Below, one piece after another: positions 11,011 through 23,143 of a DNA stretch of 64,000 nt. Within the stretch, counting starts at the first letter, position 1, and each line of letters opens with the position of its first letter. This DNA is from Amblyomma americanum (lineage: Eukaryota; Arthropoda; Arachnida; Ixodida; Ixodidae): NCBI RefSeq assembly GCF_052857255.1, contig NC_135505.1:66142149-66206148 (forward strand), in the 5' to 3' direction. Below the pieces are notes generated by a model. It saw only the letters and a list, made by a program, of their open reading frames with translations. It was not told the DNA's origin and did no database searches. Made by a program: the position numbers and the translations under genes.

Positions 11011-12559
11011 AGGACTAAATTCACACCCAGGACACGACTAATACGGCTCATGGAGAAGAATATATGATTAAATTTCTGTGCCTGGTATCCCAAATCGGCG
11101 CCATCGGTAAAACTAACTGCAGCTCCATAGGCTGCCCAGAGCCATGGCAGGGCCAGACAACTCTTCCTCGTGTCCCAGAAATGCCTTGAAGAAATAATAT
11201 CTCTGGGACTATCCTGTCACGATCTCCGACTCTGTAATCGATTAGTGTCTTAGCCCAGGCATCAATAATAATTAAAAGAAAGCGTCGAATTGTGTAACTG
11301 CCTGGTTACGTTCGAGCGGAAATGTTTTTTCACAGGTGTATTTATTCTTGCCTCACTACCTGATAGAGAGTGGGAAGGCGGATGATTTCTTGATGCAAAC
11401 TGCCAACAACGTAGGGGAAAGCCGCAGTGTGCTCGCCAACGTTTCGATAAGAGTATTCGTCTTCATTTGGGCCAACAGTTCATCACTCCCGGGTTTCAAT
11501 AAGGGCCTTCGCTCCGAGGAGAAACGCCCGATGAAGTTGAGGAGGCCGCGACTTGGGAAGACGTTGGAATGGATAGAGTGAGTGTTGTCCAGTCATGCTA
11601 GCAGCTAAAGAGGATGACCTGCTACGCCTGCAAAACTGAGAATAACTACAGCAGCAGAACAGAAAGAAATCGTCGAGGTGAGGAGGGTGGAAATACAGAA
11701 AACATCGGCTTATATCTGACTTTTCTTGCCACTCTCTTGGTGTTGTTTGTTGGCAGGGAGAAATAATGATGTTGGTTAAGGGATGCTGAACATCTACACG
11801 TTCGACTTCCTCCATCACTTCACTCGAAGTCAACTTTGGGAGTCATCTGTTTATTTACACATAAAAAAACTTATAAAAAAGAACGGAAGAACGACAAGGA
11901 GAAGGTTATATACAGATGACTACATCGTCGATACACGTCTGGAAACCAGGCATCGCTTGCCTCAAAATAGCCTCTTTTAATCCATTTGTCTCCGCCTTCT
12001 GTGAAGAGAAAAACCTATTGAGTAACTTCCAAACATCCGTTCCTTTGAAGCTTCGGCAAAAGACGAAACATTAAATCGAACCAATCGGAAAAAAGACAGG
12101 TCTTCCACATGCAATACTACATTAGTAAATTCACTCTCCTCCATCTTAGAAAACACTCCAGCTCTGCCAAGCTTTGTGTATTTTCAGACTCATAAATGCG
12201 AAACGCAGTATGTACACAAAATTGACGAAAGCCTCTCCCCGAGGCAGACCTATTAAACTCGTCTTCACAAACATCAGGGTATCGTATGCACAATCTGCGG
12301 GCGAACACAGCCTGTCCGACAAAGCGTGTCTCCTATGTCTGGACTGCCTGTGAGCCTCACTTCAAAATGACGCGCGCCAACGAGTGCGGATTGTCACGTG
12401 TGAAGCTGTCGTAAGAAATGACTTCTTCACGATAGGTCTTGCAGTAATACCGAAAAAAGACGACATCCGCATCCTGCGGCGCGGTCGTCGAGTCGGGACA
12501 TAAGCTAGGAGCACGGATCTATCTTTGATTCCATCCTGCGGCAGCGCTTACCGTGGCGG

Positions 12560-13010
12560 CATTAGACACCTTTAGTATACCGTGCAACGTCTTAGCTTTA
12601 CCTTTACCGAAGTACCGACACCCCGCCCACCGCCAGTCCGCACACGCTCAATGCTTCCGATTCGGAATTCTCGGGCGCAGCTGCCGAGTACGCGGCACTC
12701 TACGCATCTGCGGATGCGCGTTGGCGGCGCGCGGGCTCCCTGGTGCTCCAGTACTGGCACCGGTAGCACGGTACAATGTATGCTAAATGTGTCTATTAAC
12801 AAAAGGAGTTAAAGCACAGCGCGATCCGCGTACGTGACCCCCTTCGCGGGGCACCACCATGTACGCCCTGATTGGTCTCGACGCTGCAGGCGCGGACGCA
12901 ACTGATGGGTGATGGGAATGTGGCGCCATCTGGCGCCTTCTTGGCCCTCTGTGCACGCCCAGGGGCCCACCCACAGAAGCGTTTCACGGTAGCAGATTGC
13001 GCTAGGCAAA
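12560..13010. other. CpG-rich conserved segment of block B
   Basis: The segment is much richer in CG dinucleotides than its surroundings and aligns with 37,250-37,690 in block C, including TGGCGCCATCTGGCGCC near 12,919. Short open frames of 60-77 codons on both strands are not shared in frame between the copies, so I do not call them genes. A promoter-like CpG island or a GC-rich repeat would both fit. Confidence 0.35.
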
Positions 13011-13301
13011 GTCTTTTTAATGACTGCCCCTCCCGGTATAATTGAATACTTCGCGCCTGGAAGGCGTCCCCGTACTCTGCCTACTGCGTTGACCGGCCCT
13101 GTCCACAGTAGCGGCTGAGGCTCGCCCCTTTGTTCTGGTGTCTGAGTTCACCAAGGAAAAAAAATAGACAGGCGTTCAAACCTGCGGAGCTCGAGTTGTA
13201 AGCGGAGTGCCCCGACAGACACGCACGACAGGATTGAAGAGCTGCGTGCCCACATAAGGGGAGCTGCGACAGGTGTCGGGTTATAACTGGCTGTGTTTGA
13301 G

Positions 13302-13378
13302 TTTATGGTGGTTTAACGTTCGAAAGCAACGCGGAATGTGAGAGACACCGTAATGAAGGGCTCCGGAATTTTCGGCCA
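13302..13378 (-). mobile_element. SINE 3' fragment (Ruka-like)
   Basis: Read on the minus strand, the piece matches the conserved SINE body seen complete at 15,129-15,360 (GGTGTCTCTCA...ACGTTAAA). It is cut off exactly at the start of LINE copy B. Confidence 0.6.
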
Positions 13379-14739
13379 CAAGAAAGTAGGTCAGGCAGGT
13401 TCCAACAGGAACAACTGTTCACAGATGGCAGCTAGGAAGTCTGGAGGCGATGGAGAGAACTGAAACACGGTAAACCTAAGAACTGAGACCACTATCACTG
13501 ATAAGAGGAAGCTCAATCCAAAAGTTAATAAGTAGGAAATACCTGCGGGGGAATGCGCTGATATATTAGGGAACAAACTGGCAGAGAATAAAATCTACTT
13601 GCAAGAAACGTACCTGGATATCAGGAACAATAGCAAATCAAAGGACATGGCTAGGGACAGGGAACAGAGGCGGGAAAGAAAAGAAAGGTGCAGTTGTCTG
13701 AATGAGGGAATAAAACAGTTTGTAGACGGTGGCGATATTATTCGTCTACGTGACATATATGACCAAAGTGAGTTTCTCGATGAATACATAGATTGTAACG
13801 GGATGTTAATGCTACACTTCTGTGAGCGAACCAATGTATTAAAGTTTAAATTACATGTAAATGGATAAAACGTACGACACCTGTCGAGGTACAGAAAAGA
13901 TTAAGGCAAAGTCGCCTTCAGTTACCGCTTCTGTTCATGCTTTCTGTGATAAATATGCAGAGAAGGCTACAAGAAAGTAATCGAGGTTATCATCTGTCAC
14001 TCACGGTAGGCGGAAAGGTCGTTGAGCAACGGCTCAGTGTTCAGTGCACACTCAGCAGATAGCCAAGAGCAATTGTACAGTCTGGTTAGTTGCTGTGGAG
14101 AAGAAGGAGATGCTCAAGGTTAATATATTAGCGCAACTAAGTCCGGTGTGCTAATTTTTATCGATGCAACTGATGAGGTGCTTAAAATACAAGGCCATAA
14201 ACTACCAAGAGTTCTGAACATCAGTAACTCGGAGTATGGGCAAACTAAGGACATAAGTAAAAGTAAGAGAACGAACATTTTGTTAGGGCAAAATAGCGAA
14301 CAGATTCCGATTTAATAAAATATACGATAGTATGGGGGTACAACCAGTATGATGAACTGAGAAGCATTTGGAAAGGAAAAGTGATGTCGGTGCTTCATTT
14401 TAGGAATGCCGTACTGTGCTAAACGACAGAAGTTCAGTCCGGATTAGAAGTAAATCAAAGAACTATTGGATGATAAGGAATATACTTCCACGGCAAAACC
14501 ACAAAAAAGGTAGCGAAGGGGGATATTGGCTGGACAGTGGTCGAAACTCGGGAAGCTCGTAGTAAAATATTATGGGAAGAACGTGTGTGAAAATTGGACG
14601 ATAACATTCTGCAGATAACGTATTTAAATACCTGCACAGAAAGAACGTTGACTATTAACGGTGGAAAAGAACTCAGAAACTAAACAGTAAGTATGCAGGA
14701 TGCAAGGACATCAAGTGACACGTAAAAAACATCCACGGC

Positions 14740-15004
14740 AAAAACGAACCCGACCGCGGCGGCTGTGTTTTTATGGAGGAAAAATGCTAAGGCGCCCGTG
14801 TGCTGTGCGATGTCAGTGCACGTTAAAGATCCCCAGGTGGTCGAAATTATTCCGGAGCCCTCCACTACGAAACCTATTATCCTTTCTTCTTTCACTCCCT
14901 CCTTAATCCCTTCCCTTACGACGCGGTTCAGGTGTCCAACGATATATGGAACAGATACTGCGCCATTTCCTTTCCCCAAAAACCAATTAATAATAATATT
15001 ATTA
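14740..15004 (+). mobile_element. SINE, 5'-truncated, long variant
   Basis: It has the tail of a tRNA-like head (GAACCCGACCGCGG), then the body shared with the neighbouring SINE (GATGTCAGTGCACGTTAAAG, CAGGTGGTCGAAATT, CCGGAGCCC). It continues with a longer 3' part ending in an AAT/TAT-rich tail near 15,004. The A box is lost. It is inserted in LINE copy B. SINEs of this type are transcribed by RNA polymerase III and moved by LINE enzymes. Confidence 0.75.
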
Positions 15005-15128
15005 TAAACTGGACTAAATATATAGAAGAAAGCATAGTACATAACTGTATCCATAGTGGAAAATGTAGAAAAGGAATAAATCATTCTATGATAAGTCAAG
15101 AGGCAGTGCTATACTCTTTTAAGCTGGA

Positions 15129-15360
15129 GCCGCCGCGGTGGCCCAGTGGTTATGGCGCTCGGCTGCTGGCCCGAAAAACGCGGGTTCGATCTCGGCCGCG
15201 GCGGTCGAATTTCGATGGAGGCGAAATTCTAGAGGCCCCTGTGCTGTGCGATGTCAGTGCACGTTAAAGAACCCCAGGTGGTCGAAATTTCCGGAGCCCT
15301 TCGCTACGGTGTCTCTCATAGCCTGAGTCGCTTTGGGACGTTAAAGCCACATAAACCAAT
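15129..15360 (+). mobile_element. complete Ruka-type tRNA-derived SINE
   Basis: The head contains a polymerase III A box (TGGCCCAGTGG, 15,139-15,149) and B box (GGTTCGATCTC, 15,183-15,193), followed by the conserved body and the end ...CACATAAACCAAT. A 13-bp target duplication CTTTTAAGCTGGA flanks it exactly (15,116-15,128 and 15,361-15,373), which fixes both ends and gives a 232-bp element. Ruka is an established SINE family of ticks; assignment to it is from memory of its sequence. The insertion is inside LINE copy B and is therefore younger than it. Confidence 0.9.
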
Positions 15361-16289
15361 CTTTTAAGCTGGATAAGGGTGTCTTAGAAGGCGATGCTTA
15401 GAAAATAAGTTCAATGAAGATGACACGTGTGCTGTGTGTGGTAAGTCTGTAGAAGCTATTGAACACCTCATACTTCAATTTAATGGTATCCATCCATATG
15501 TCGATGCAGGCACAGCAACTCTCACTCACCCATAGGATTGGAGATAGGAATGATCAAGTAAATAAATCTGCGTTTTAGAAGTTAGCAATAAGCCATAGGA
15601 AGTTTGCTGTCTCAAAAGCGGAGAGGTGACACAAGGTTACAAGTGTTGCATTGAAAAATTATTTAAAGAAAATGGCGAACTGCAAGGCCAGTATATAACA
15701 CCGTTAAAAATAATGAAAGAAAAGCCTAGCATGATGGAAACTACCACGTCCCCGTTTCAAAATGGACGCACCTGTTTACACTCAATCCATATGCGGTGGA
15801 GAATGACAAGTTTGCAGGGAGAAAAATAGAAGCCTTTGCCCTGCAGTGAGCATAGTTGGGCTGATGACAATGATTAAGCACAGTAAAATGCAGTTTGTTT
15901 TTATATTTTTTCGTATGAAAAATGACATGACCTTTTAAAATATTATATCACTTCCAGAATGTTCAGGAGACATTCATATCTTTATTTGGAGATATTTATC
16001 TATGCTGGCTGTAAGTTTTTCATTTCGTGAATTAGGAACGTCATGAATACAGACAGTGATTCCTAATAGGCTGTTTTTTATGTCTTGCACATTATTAGAG
16101 GAGAAAAAAAGAAAAATAATCAGGTTTTTCTAGCGCTGCATGTCGCATCTTGATCGTTTCAGCAGATTATCCAGCCTAACCAGTCACCTTTCCTCTCTTT
16201 CTTTTATTGTCATTCATTCTTATAAACTCTTACTTCATGCTCTGCACCACCTGCTGTCAGTCTCATGGAACCCGTTCCTAATGCTTTGT

Positions 16290-17590
16290 ATTCGCTTCAT
16301 CGGAGATTTTTGATGAGCGACCAGACAGCACTTTTGCACGTGCACTGCGCTTCTATCGATCCGAATTGCCATCAGACTTTTCCCTGCCGCATCATCCCTT
16401 GCAGCCACCATGGGTGATGGCTCAGCCTTAAGTATGCCTGCATGTCCCTGGCCTAATCCATAAATATGTGATGCCGGTTCGCGGACAGAGGCAACTTGCT
16501 CTTTCCTACATCTGGTCAGAATACCAAAACTGTGTGCACGTATATACAGATGGATCTGCGTCACCAAAGACATCGACCGCAGCTTTCGCGATCCCCGCTC
16601 AGCAGACGACCCACAGGTTCATTTTAGGACACAAGTCTATTTCAACCGCTGCAGAGCTTGCGGGCCTTCGGGAAGCGATCCGCCACATCTGAGGAGAACC
16701 GCCTCAGGAGTGGTGCATATTCACTGACTGTAAACCTGCGCTACAAATTTTGAGATGCTTCCTTCGCTATACCGCGTACCAAGCTCTGGCTCTTGATATC
16801 ATTAGTATCCTGTCATTTGCTCAGGAAAAAGGCCACCGTATAGTGTTCCAGTGGATCCCTGGACACTGCGGACTCGATGGAAATGAGACCGCCGACCCTG
16901 AAGCAAGGAGCGCCTTCAGCAGGGCCTGCGTACAGCTGTGCCGTTCTGTAGACCGGACACCACTTGTCTCCTTTCGGAATCAATGAGGAGTGCGACGGCC
17001 AGGTACTGGGCCCTACCAGACAGTGGTAACATGTGCCTTAAAAGGCTATATCCGGCAATGACATTTTTGTCCCTCGCGGAATACCACGCCCTATTGCATG
17101 CGCAATCCATAGATTAAGTTTAAACGTCGCCTTCACGCGCAAATACTTGCACCTAATAGGACAAGCGGACTCCCCAGACTGTTGCACATGTGGCGTGCAA
17201 GAGACTTTAGAACATGTTTTAGTGGTGTGTCCAGCATATACTCGTGAAAGAATTATGCTTGCATCTGTTTTGAGGTCTATGGACACAAGGTTCCTCTCGG
17301 AGGGCTTGACCCTCGGCGCTTTGCCAGATAGTTTGAAAACTGTACAGCCAACGCGAGCACTCTCACGCGTTTTAAGCGACACGGACCTTCCCCCGCGTTT
17401 GTGAAGTTAGAAAGTTTGCATTTTTTATGTATGTTTTCTTGTACCTCCTCCAATCATCATCAACCTCCATCGTGACCCTATTTTTTCTCCTCTTCCCGTA
17501 CCACAGTGCAAAGTAGCATGCCATATTTCTTTCAGGCCAACCTCTCTGCCTTTCAAGTTAATAAACCCTCTCTCTCTCTCTTCTTTCTCT
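16290..17590 (+). pseudogene. 5'-truncated LINE with RNase H domain
   Basis: The readable part begins in RT tail sequence and contains an RNase H domain: VYTDGSASP (about 16,540), AAELAGLREA (about 16,650), FTDCKPALQ (about 16,720) and IPGHCGLDGNETAD (about 16,856-16,897), covering the D, E, D, D positions. A tail with CCTCGV-ETLEHVLVVCP follows (17,147-17,404), then about 180 bp of 3' UTR ending AATAAACCCTCTCTCTC near 17,590. A stop interrupts the RNase H domain at about 16,690 and frames shift, so it is dead. An RNase H after RT is typical of the I/R1/LOA/Jockey-related clades. Block A lacks this piece at the equivalent point (about 1,735), so it is a later insertion. Confidence 0.8.
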
Positions 17591-17740
17591 CTTTCTTGGT
17601 AGCCATCACTTTTTTTTCCCCTTTCGGGTATTTCGTGCTATTATACTGCTCAACTGTGTTCTACTCTATGCAAGTCGCCTGAACCAATCGTACATGCAAC
17701 TTGTCCCTGCTCTCCATGTGTGCACACAAAGGCCCATGTT

Positions 17741-19190
17741 CAGTATCTCTCCAACCTTACTACCCCCCCCCCCCCCCCACAATGAATCCTGTTTACTGGG
17801 CTGGTATATTTTTCTCACTTCTTTGCAGGTCTCCCTGCAATTTTGCGCCCTCCTCTCCCTCACCGTGCATTGCTCCTCGGAGCCAAGGCCCCTTTTAAAC
17901 TCTTTTTATACTGTAGGCAAGCCTTGTCGAAATTTTGACAAGTACTCTGGCGCTTTTTCTCTCTCTTGTTCACCTTGTTTGTGTTTTTCAATACTTTATG
18001 TTTACGGTTAGATGAGCTCAGTCAGCAAGCATCAGGGACATTTTAATCTTGTTAGAAAGAAACGGTGACTTTGCACTGACCTTTAGGAAGCTAGGGTTGC
18101 ATAGACCATCTGGTTTTAGTAATTAAGACGTGTATGTAGCGTGACGTACTGCTGTAACATGCAACTGCGTCTGTGGCGCCTGTCGAGGTCAGGACCTAGT
18201 CTGGACGCCAAGAGTTTCCTGTTGTCTCACCTTGTGGGCAATGTTTGTGTTCCATAAATAATGAAGAAATGAAACTATGACTTAATGCTTGATCAAGAAC
18301 CCCAATTGTGAAAGCGCTTATTGAAGGTAGAGCTAATCTGCTTTGCGTTTCAGTCGGCGGGAATGTGACCCGTGGTCTTCGCAACTTATTGCATTTAATC
18401 TTTCCTAGCGCAACGCTACCTTGCTAGCTGCTCACTCATGCTACTCTAACGCTTTACGGCTCCGCTCCGTTCGCTACATACTGAAGCTGTGCAAAGACAG
18501 ACAACATTCTGCAGTTCAGTCCTGTCAAGGACCCAAAAGGCGATAGAGTTTACCAATTTTACCAATGGTCATGACCAATTCAGCAATGGTCATGGCCACC
18601 ATGATAATGCACTTAATATTGGAAGCATTTGTCTAAAATCCAACTTCACTTCACGCTGCTAGCAAAAAATAAATATTAATAACAGCAGTTTACTTAAAAT
18701 GCTTTTCAATCTTAATCACGATTCGCTATTAAGGAAAACTCTTTCTGTACAGTTCTGTTCGAGAACCTAAGTATTCATATAAATAACGTACAAGGTATAT
18801 GTCTTGCTAACTTTGAGAACCGTAAGCATCTGATGCGGTCTTTTTTTGCATGAGATAAAATGTAATGCTCGTGAAAACGAGCTGCACTAGTCGGCAAATG
18901 TTAGGGAATTTCGCATTGTGAAACACCGGTGAATGGGTTGCGACAATGGTTTTAGTTCATACATATTTGTTCCGATCTGGTGATAAGTTACAAGCCGAAC
19001 TTAGCACTACTGCTTTGGCTCAGAACATGATCACATGCAGCAGAAGTTGGATTCATTCAATATACTGCAGATATGGACCCACGCAGCCAGCAAAAAAAAG
19101 AGACGCTCCAGATGTGAGAGCACACCAATGTTTTCACACACATTTCAGAGTGCCGCCGGCATAACATCGTAATCCGACCACACATATTCG
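17741..19190. other. no gene recognised
   Basis: AT-rich sequence with a 17-bp C run near 17,763 and short unrelated open frames. I see no domain, convincing splice-site pair or repeat family. Confidence 0.5.
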
Positions 19191-19195
19191 CAAAC

Positions 19196-20256
19196 TGCAC
19201 TTTATTGAGCACAATGCAGCAGAATGCTGGCGACGCTTCTCTAGCCCCGGCTGGAAAGAGCTCAACGGCCGTGCAGCCGAGGTCGTTTCGCATACGCAGA
19301 ACAAAAATTTCAGAATGGTCTCGTCGCACTCACGACGGTTGTCCAACACAGAACCCATCTACAACGATCTATATCGGTGATGGCCACGCCGCAGAACAAC
19401 GACTTGTGCACGCGATCACAGCAACCGCTGCAACGAATGCAACTCGCTGCAGAGCTCGAACTTCATGTCGTCCCGTCGCAGTCAAGGCAGCTCTCAAACT
19501 CAATTCACACGCCCGCACCCGAACAAGTATCTGCTGTACAGCCCTAAGTTCATTTCAGCATTTGGAAAACAAAGCGTGCGTAGTGAGTTTTTGAACCGTA
19601 ATTACCTTTGCTGGCGATATCACTGACTGACACAGAACCACTCGTTCCGACTGCAGTCACTTACAATCAACTGACATTTGTCATTACGCAGTGAAGCTTG
19701 CTGTATAAACAGGAAATTCAGCATGGGGATCTGATTCTCGCGGCTGTTTGTGAAGATCCTTTGCGAATAAAGAAAACTTTTAACTATCCCATACGGCTGC
19801 AAAATTAAAATTTCGCGACACCGGCACTGTTACGTCTTGCGTAGACAGTGTTGGTTTGAAAGCCACTCGGTAAACTGAGTGTAGACAGCGACAACTTGGG
19901 GGAAACTGCCGCTCTCCGCTGTGGCACACGGCGAACCTCGAAGTGGCTGTCAACGCAAGTATTAGTCAGATTCGTCCAATATTATGTACTTAGCGGCACA
20001 GATAACACATACTAGGATTGGTTTTTTCACTCCGCTTCGGGGGCGGCCATCTGGCTGCGGAGACGCGGCCTGTAACCACTAGCACATCTCAAAGCAGCCA
20101 ATAGCTTGATGCGAGCATCCCTTAGTGCGTCCAAGAATTGAACGATTTCGTGCACCCGGGCAGAGGCGCTTATGCACCCCATTGCGCGGCCCGTGCGCAT
20201 GGTGGCAACCACGCGTTCGCTAGCTGGAAAAAACGATCGTACAGCGACCCTAACGG
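19196..20256 (-). other. possible terminal exon of a minus-strand host gene
   Basis: On the minus strand a 3' splice-site-like run (TTCCTGCCTTGCAG) ends at 20,257. From 20,256 the sequence is open for about 76 codons to a TGA at 20,027-20,029, with an ordinary-looking helical peptide (ARVHEIVQFLDALRDAR). About 0.8 kb further on is an AATAAA (19,201-19,206, complement), so splice site, coding end, 3' UTR and poly(A) signal are in a sensible order. No protein family is recognised, the upstream exons are not found, and each signal alone is weak. The alternative is chance. Confidence 0.3.
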
Positions 20257-20923
20257 CTGCAAGGCAGGAATACCTGTAGATGTGGTAGAGGAACAAGGGT
20301 AAGTTCTGGAGCCTGCTAAGGTTTCTAGAAGAGAATCGGCTCTGTTACCTACACTCTCTGATCCTCAGCTTGTCCTTATGCTTTAAAGCAAGTTTTCGCA
20401 TTAAAAAGGAAAAAAGGTCTCATTAGAAAGCTGTCAACGTTTTCATGGCAATAGCATTGCCGATGTTTATTCCTGATCGTCTCGAGGCCGAGCGAAGAAA
20501 CTCTCCGTTCAGTTTTCCTGACATTTGCCAACGCTGAAACACCAGTACGCATTATATATTTATCTTCCTGTTAATTTAAGTGCACATATGCACTTCCCGC
20601 TGTCGCCATTTTCTGTGAACATACTGAATATTCGGAATACGAAATACCAGTGTGTTTCGACTTTACATTCATCAAGAATCCCAGGTGATTTTTTTAATTA
20701 AATGAATGAAAAAACTTGGACGAACGAAATTACTACAGAACCGTCTCTCGTAAAGCAAATGCAAAGTTAACTAATTTTACCATGTTTTTTCACGTGTTAT
20801 TATACTGTGTATTTGTCATTTTTTTTATAAATGCGGCCGCGATGGTTATTGTGGAGAGCTTTCCAATGATTATGAATTGCCGAGAGCAGGTCCAAGACAC
20901 TCCACGGACATGCTAAGAATTGT
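20257..20923. other. no gene recognised
   Basis: AT-rich spacer with nothing identifiable on either strand. Confidence 0.5.
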
Positions 20924-21424
20924 TTAGAGAGCAAGTATGTGCTCGTATGGCAATTGGTCTTTGTTTACGTGTGTCAATGTGAAGTCACACACCGTAGGGA
21001 GGCTGTACCATGGTGGCAGATATTCATGTCTTTGTGCAATATTCGGTAGGGCGTCCAGCGATGCTAACTCTTCACATTTATCCTCAAAGCGCATTATTAG
21101 TGGCCTGATAAAATGTGATTTATTGAATAATCTTCTAAATGGGCACTTGGTAACAATGGGATAGCAGAGATATTTAGGAAGAGAACGGGTTTTTAGGATG
21201 TACGTGCATGTAAGTGTGACTCTTCTATCCGTTAGTGTGGGCTCAATAGCTTCAACATAAAAACTATTTACCGGGGATGTTGTATATGTTCCAGTTGAGA
21301 GGCGCACACCAAAATTATGAACAGGGTCCAGTCGTTTCAAGTAGGAAGCTGTTGCCGAACCATATACCACGCACCCGTAGTCCAGCTTGGAGCGCACCAA
21401 AAAGCGGTATATTTGTAATAGGCA
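20924..21424 (-). pseudogene. I/Jockey-like LINE ORF2 fragment
   Basis: The minus-strand frame reads MVRSKLDYGCVVYGSA, LDPVHNFGVRLSTG, LPKYLCYPIVTKCP and LPPWYSLP. This is the segment between RT and RNase H that is also found in the LINE at 57,706-58,443, with many identical motifs. Only about 160 codons survive; both sides end abruptly and no catalytic motif is present. Confidence 0.75.
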
Positions 21425-21470
21425 TGCTCTACCGGACCCCCACCGTTTTCGCGTGAGTGCCTTTAATACA

Positions 21471-21573
21471 ATTTATGGCGGGGAATGACACGTCACCGCG
21501 GAGAACGAATCGGGAGCGCGCGCGCACTCCCGGTTCGTTCTCGGCGGTGACGTGGTTATTCCCCGCCATAAAT
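21471..21573. repeat. long GC-rich hairpin, about 46-bp arms
   Basis: Left arm 21,471-21,516 and right arm 21,527-21,573 are reverse complements with only a few mismatches and a 1-base offset, separated by the 10-base loop CGCGCGCGCA. Both ends read ATTTATGGCGGGGAAT. It could be a small foldback element, an RNA hairpin source or a processed-RNA precursor. It lies 46 bp beyond the broken end of the LINE fragment at 20,924-21,424. Confidence 0.85.
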
Positions 21574-21599
21574 GGACCGCGCGCACTGGCCCGCCGGCG

Positions 21600-22189
21600 C
21601 GGCGGCGAGAGAAAATGAATGCAGTACTTTTCCCGTTTCAGTGGCTTTAACGCCTGCAAGCTGCAGACGCCCCCCTGCGGGGTGAAAAACAAGACATGGA
21701 GTGTCCTTTCATCCCGCTGCACTGCTATACAATCTTGAGTGGGAAATTACATTGGAGTCCCGTTTTCCCTTTTCCAAAAGCAGTTTGCCAGATGCGAGCT
21801 GAGAAAAGTACGGAACAAGAGAGTACAGAAAATCGACAGCTCTAGCATGCGCTCTCTACTTGAAGCTTTCTATTTTTATTATCTATTTGTAATAGATTTT
21901 TTTATCCATATTCCTCAACACTTGGAAGGACATAGGACATTATGCTTTTTAAGATACCCGAATACGATGTTGTTTGCATCCGCAATTCATTTTTTACTCG
22001 AAACGTAGCCTCAATTCTGAAGCAAACCTTTTTTATAGGCTGTTGGTTGAGTTTAGTGATGTAAACTAACTCTTTGAAGTAAACATGGAGAAAGCGAGAC
22101 AAAAGTTGAGACCAAAGCACAACAAGAATTCTTTCATATTAATTCACTGCACGAAAATGTGGCACTCAAAAGAACCAACAACAACAGCA
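21600..22189. other. no gene recognised
   Basis: After a GC-rich edge, the stretch is AT-rich with no domain or repeat that I can name. Confidence 0.4.
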
Positions 22190-23125
22190 AGAATACAAAT
22201 TCACAATAAAATTAGAAAGTTGTCCCGGGTCATAAAATAATGATCAATGGGGCGAGTAAATGCAGTCATCAAAACAAGTTAAACATTTCAGTATTTTTAC
22301 TTAAACATTTGAGCTCTTTCGGCGAATCTAACACGGGTGATGGCGCCCACTTGCACCACATCTGTACACATGGAGCGCTTCAATCGCTTCTCTTTTGGCT
22401 CGGTTGTTTACATTACACAGAACTGAAGTACATTCACAAAGCAACATCGGGCAAAGCTGACTGAGCATGTTTGATAAATGATCGGTGAGATACCTGTATA
22501 CTGCGGGTGGGTGTACGCAGGTCACATGAGCGCATGTTTCGGAAAATGACTCTTCCAAGAGAACTAATATGAGCGGAGCAGTACTGATAATTATCTCCTA
22601 CTGGAATGCGATTCCAGAGAAAGCTTGTGCTATAGACCAGCTCTCTTACAAAAAAAATGCATTTAGTTTACGTTCAGAGAGAAGGAGATATCGCCGAAGG
22701 CCATCATATTTCTGGAAAGCAGTGTGAATTTGTTCAGATATCTGCGATATTGTCACAGGTACTGTTCAACATATTCAGAAGCTCATGCTCAAGGCTTTCT
22801 CATCTGCTTTGAAGAGAGTATGTAACTGGGCCCTAGACGCTTCATCGATGCCCCGAAGCGTGTTAACTTTGTTATTGGGTTTTTGCTTACAAAGTTGCTG
22901 GGCGTTAGAATGGGTCCATTTTCGCGCGAAAAGATCTGTCCGAAGTCTCTGTTTCTGTGTATAACTCGACTTGTGTCACGCGCTGATTTCGTTCACATAC
23001 CGACGTTTTATTGTTAAACAAAAGTCAAGGTACGGCGAAAGTTCTCGAAAACTTTGAATTTGGCATCCCTTGCTTAGCAGCAGGTATCATCTCTAACACA
23101 GATCGCCATATTACACGGCGTTGTT
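22190..23125 (+). repeat. 5' flank of unrecognised gene family, copy 1
   Basis: It aligns by eye over most of its length with 9,370-10,300. Its last 40 bp (CACAGATCGCCATATTACACGGCG) also match 32,335-32,360 in front of the second exon copy. An in-frame TAA (23,126-23,128) separates it from the start codon in both exon copies, which supports a 5' untranslated role. No TATA box is convincing. Confidence 0.55.
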
Positions 23126-23143
23126 TAAGTGGCATTCAGCACC

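Larger units (their letters stand above)
13379..15885 (+). pseudogene. internally deleted EN-type LINE, copy B
   Basis: The start (AAGAAAGTAGG) matches copies A and C, but about 0.8 kb of the ORF1-like region is missing. An endonuclease fragment lies at about 13,599-13,868 (YIDCNGMLMLHFCERTN). The sequence then passes within about 60 bp into RT: LPLLFMLSV near 13,920, then VVEQRL and ATKSGV (to about 14,150). After two SINE insertions a zinc-binding tail follows (CAVCGKS-VEAIEHLILQ, about 15,430-15,480, with stops), then the 3' end FAGR at about 15,805-15,885. The YxDD region is degenerate. The EN-to-RT junction is the same as in copy A, so the deletion predates the copies. Confidence 0.7.
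10300..17740 (+). repeat. block B: plus-strand copy of the duplicated segment
   Basis: It starts with the words TTGGACTGCTAGCTTGCTA shared with block C at 35,202. It contains in order a perfect palindrome, the 116-bp exon, intergenic similarity to A and C (11,040-12,540), a CpG-rich segment, a SINE fragment, the internally deleted LINE with two SINEs inside, a 3' flank shared with A (to about 16,285), a LINE RNase H fragment inserted between 16,290 and 17,590, and then renewed similarity to A (17,590-17,740 versus the complement of 1,540-1,735). Stretches not listed separately, such as 11,011-12,559, hold no gene I can recognise. Confidence 0.7.

Noticed and set aside
11336..11581. Conserved open frames in blocks A, B and C (8,014-8,214; 11,336-11,581; 36,021-36,236)
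   Set aside because: The peptides look alike because the DNA is homologous, but starts, ends and frames differ and stops intervene; kept only as evidence for the block duplication.
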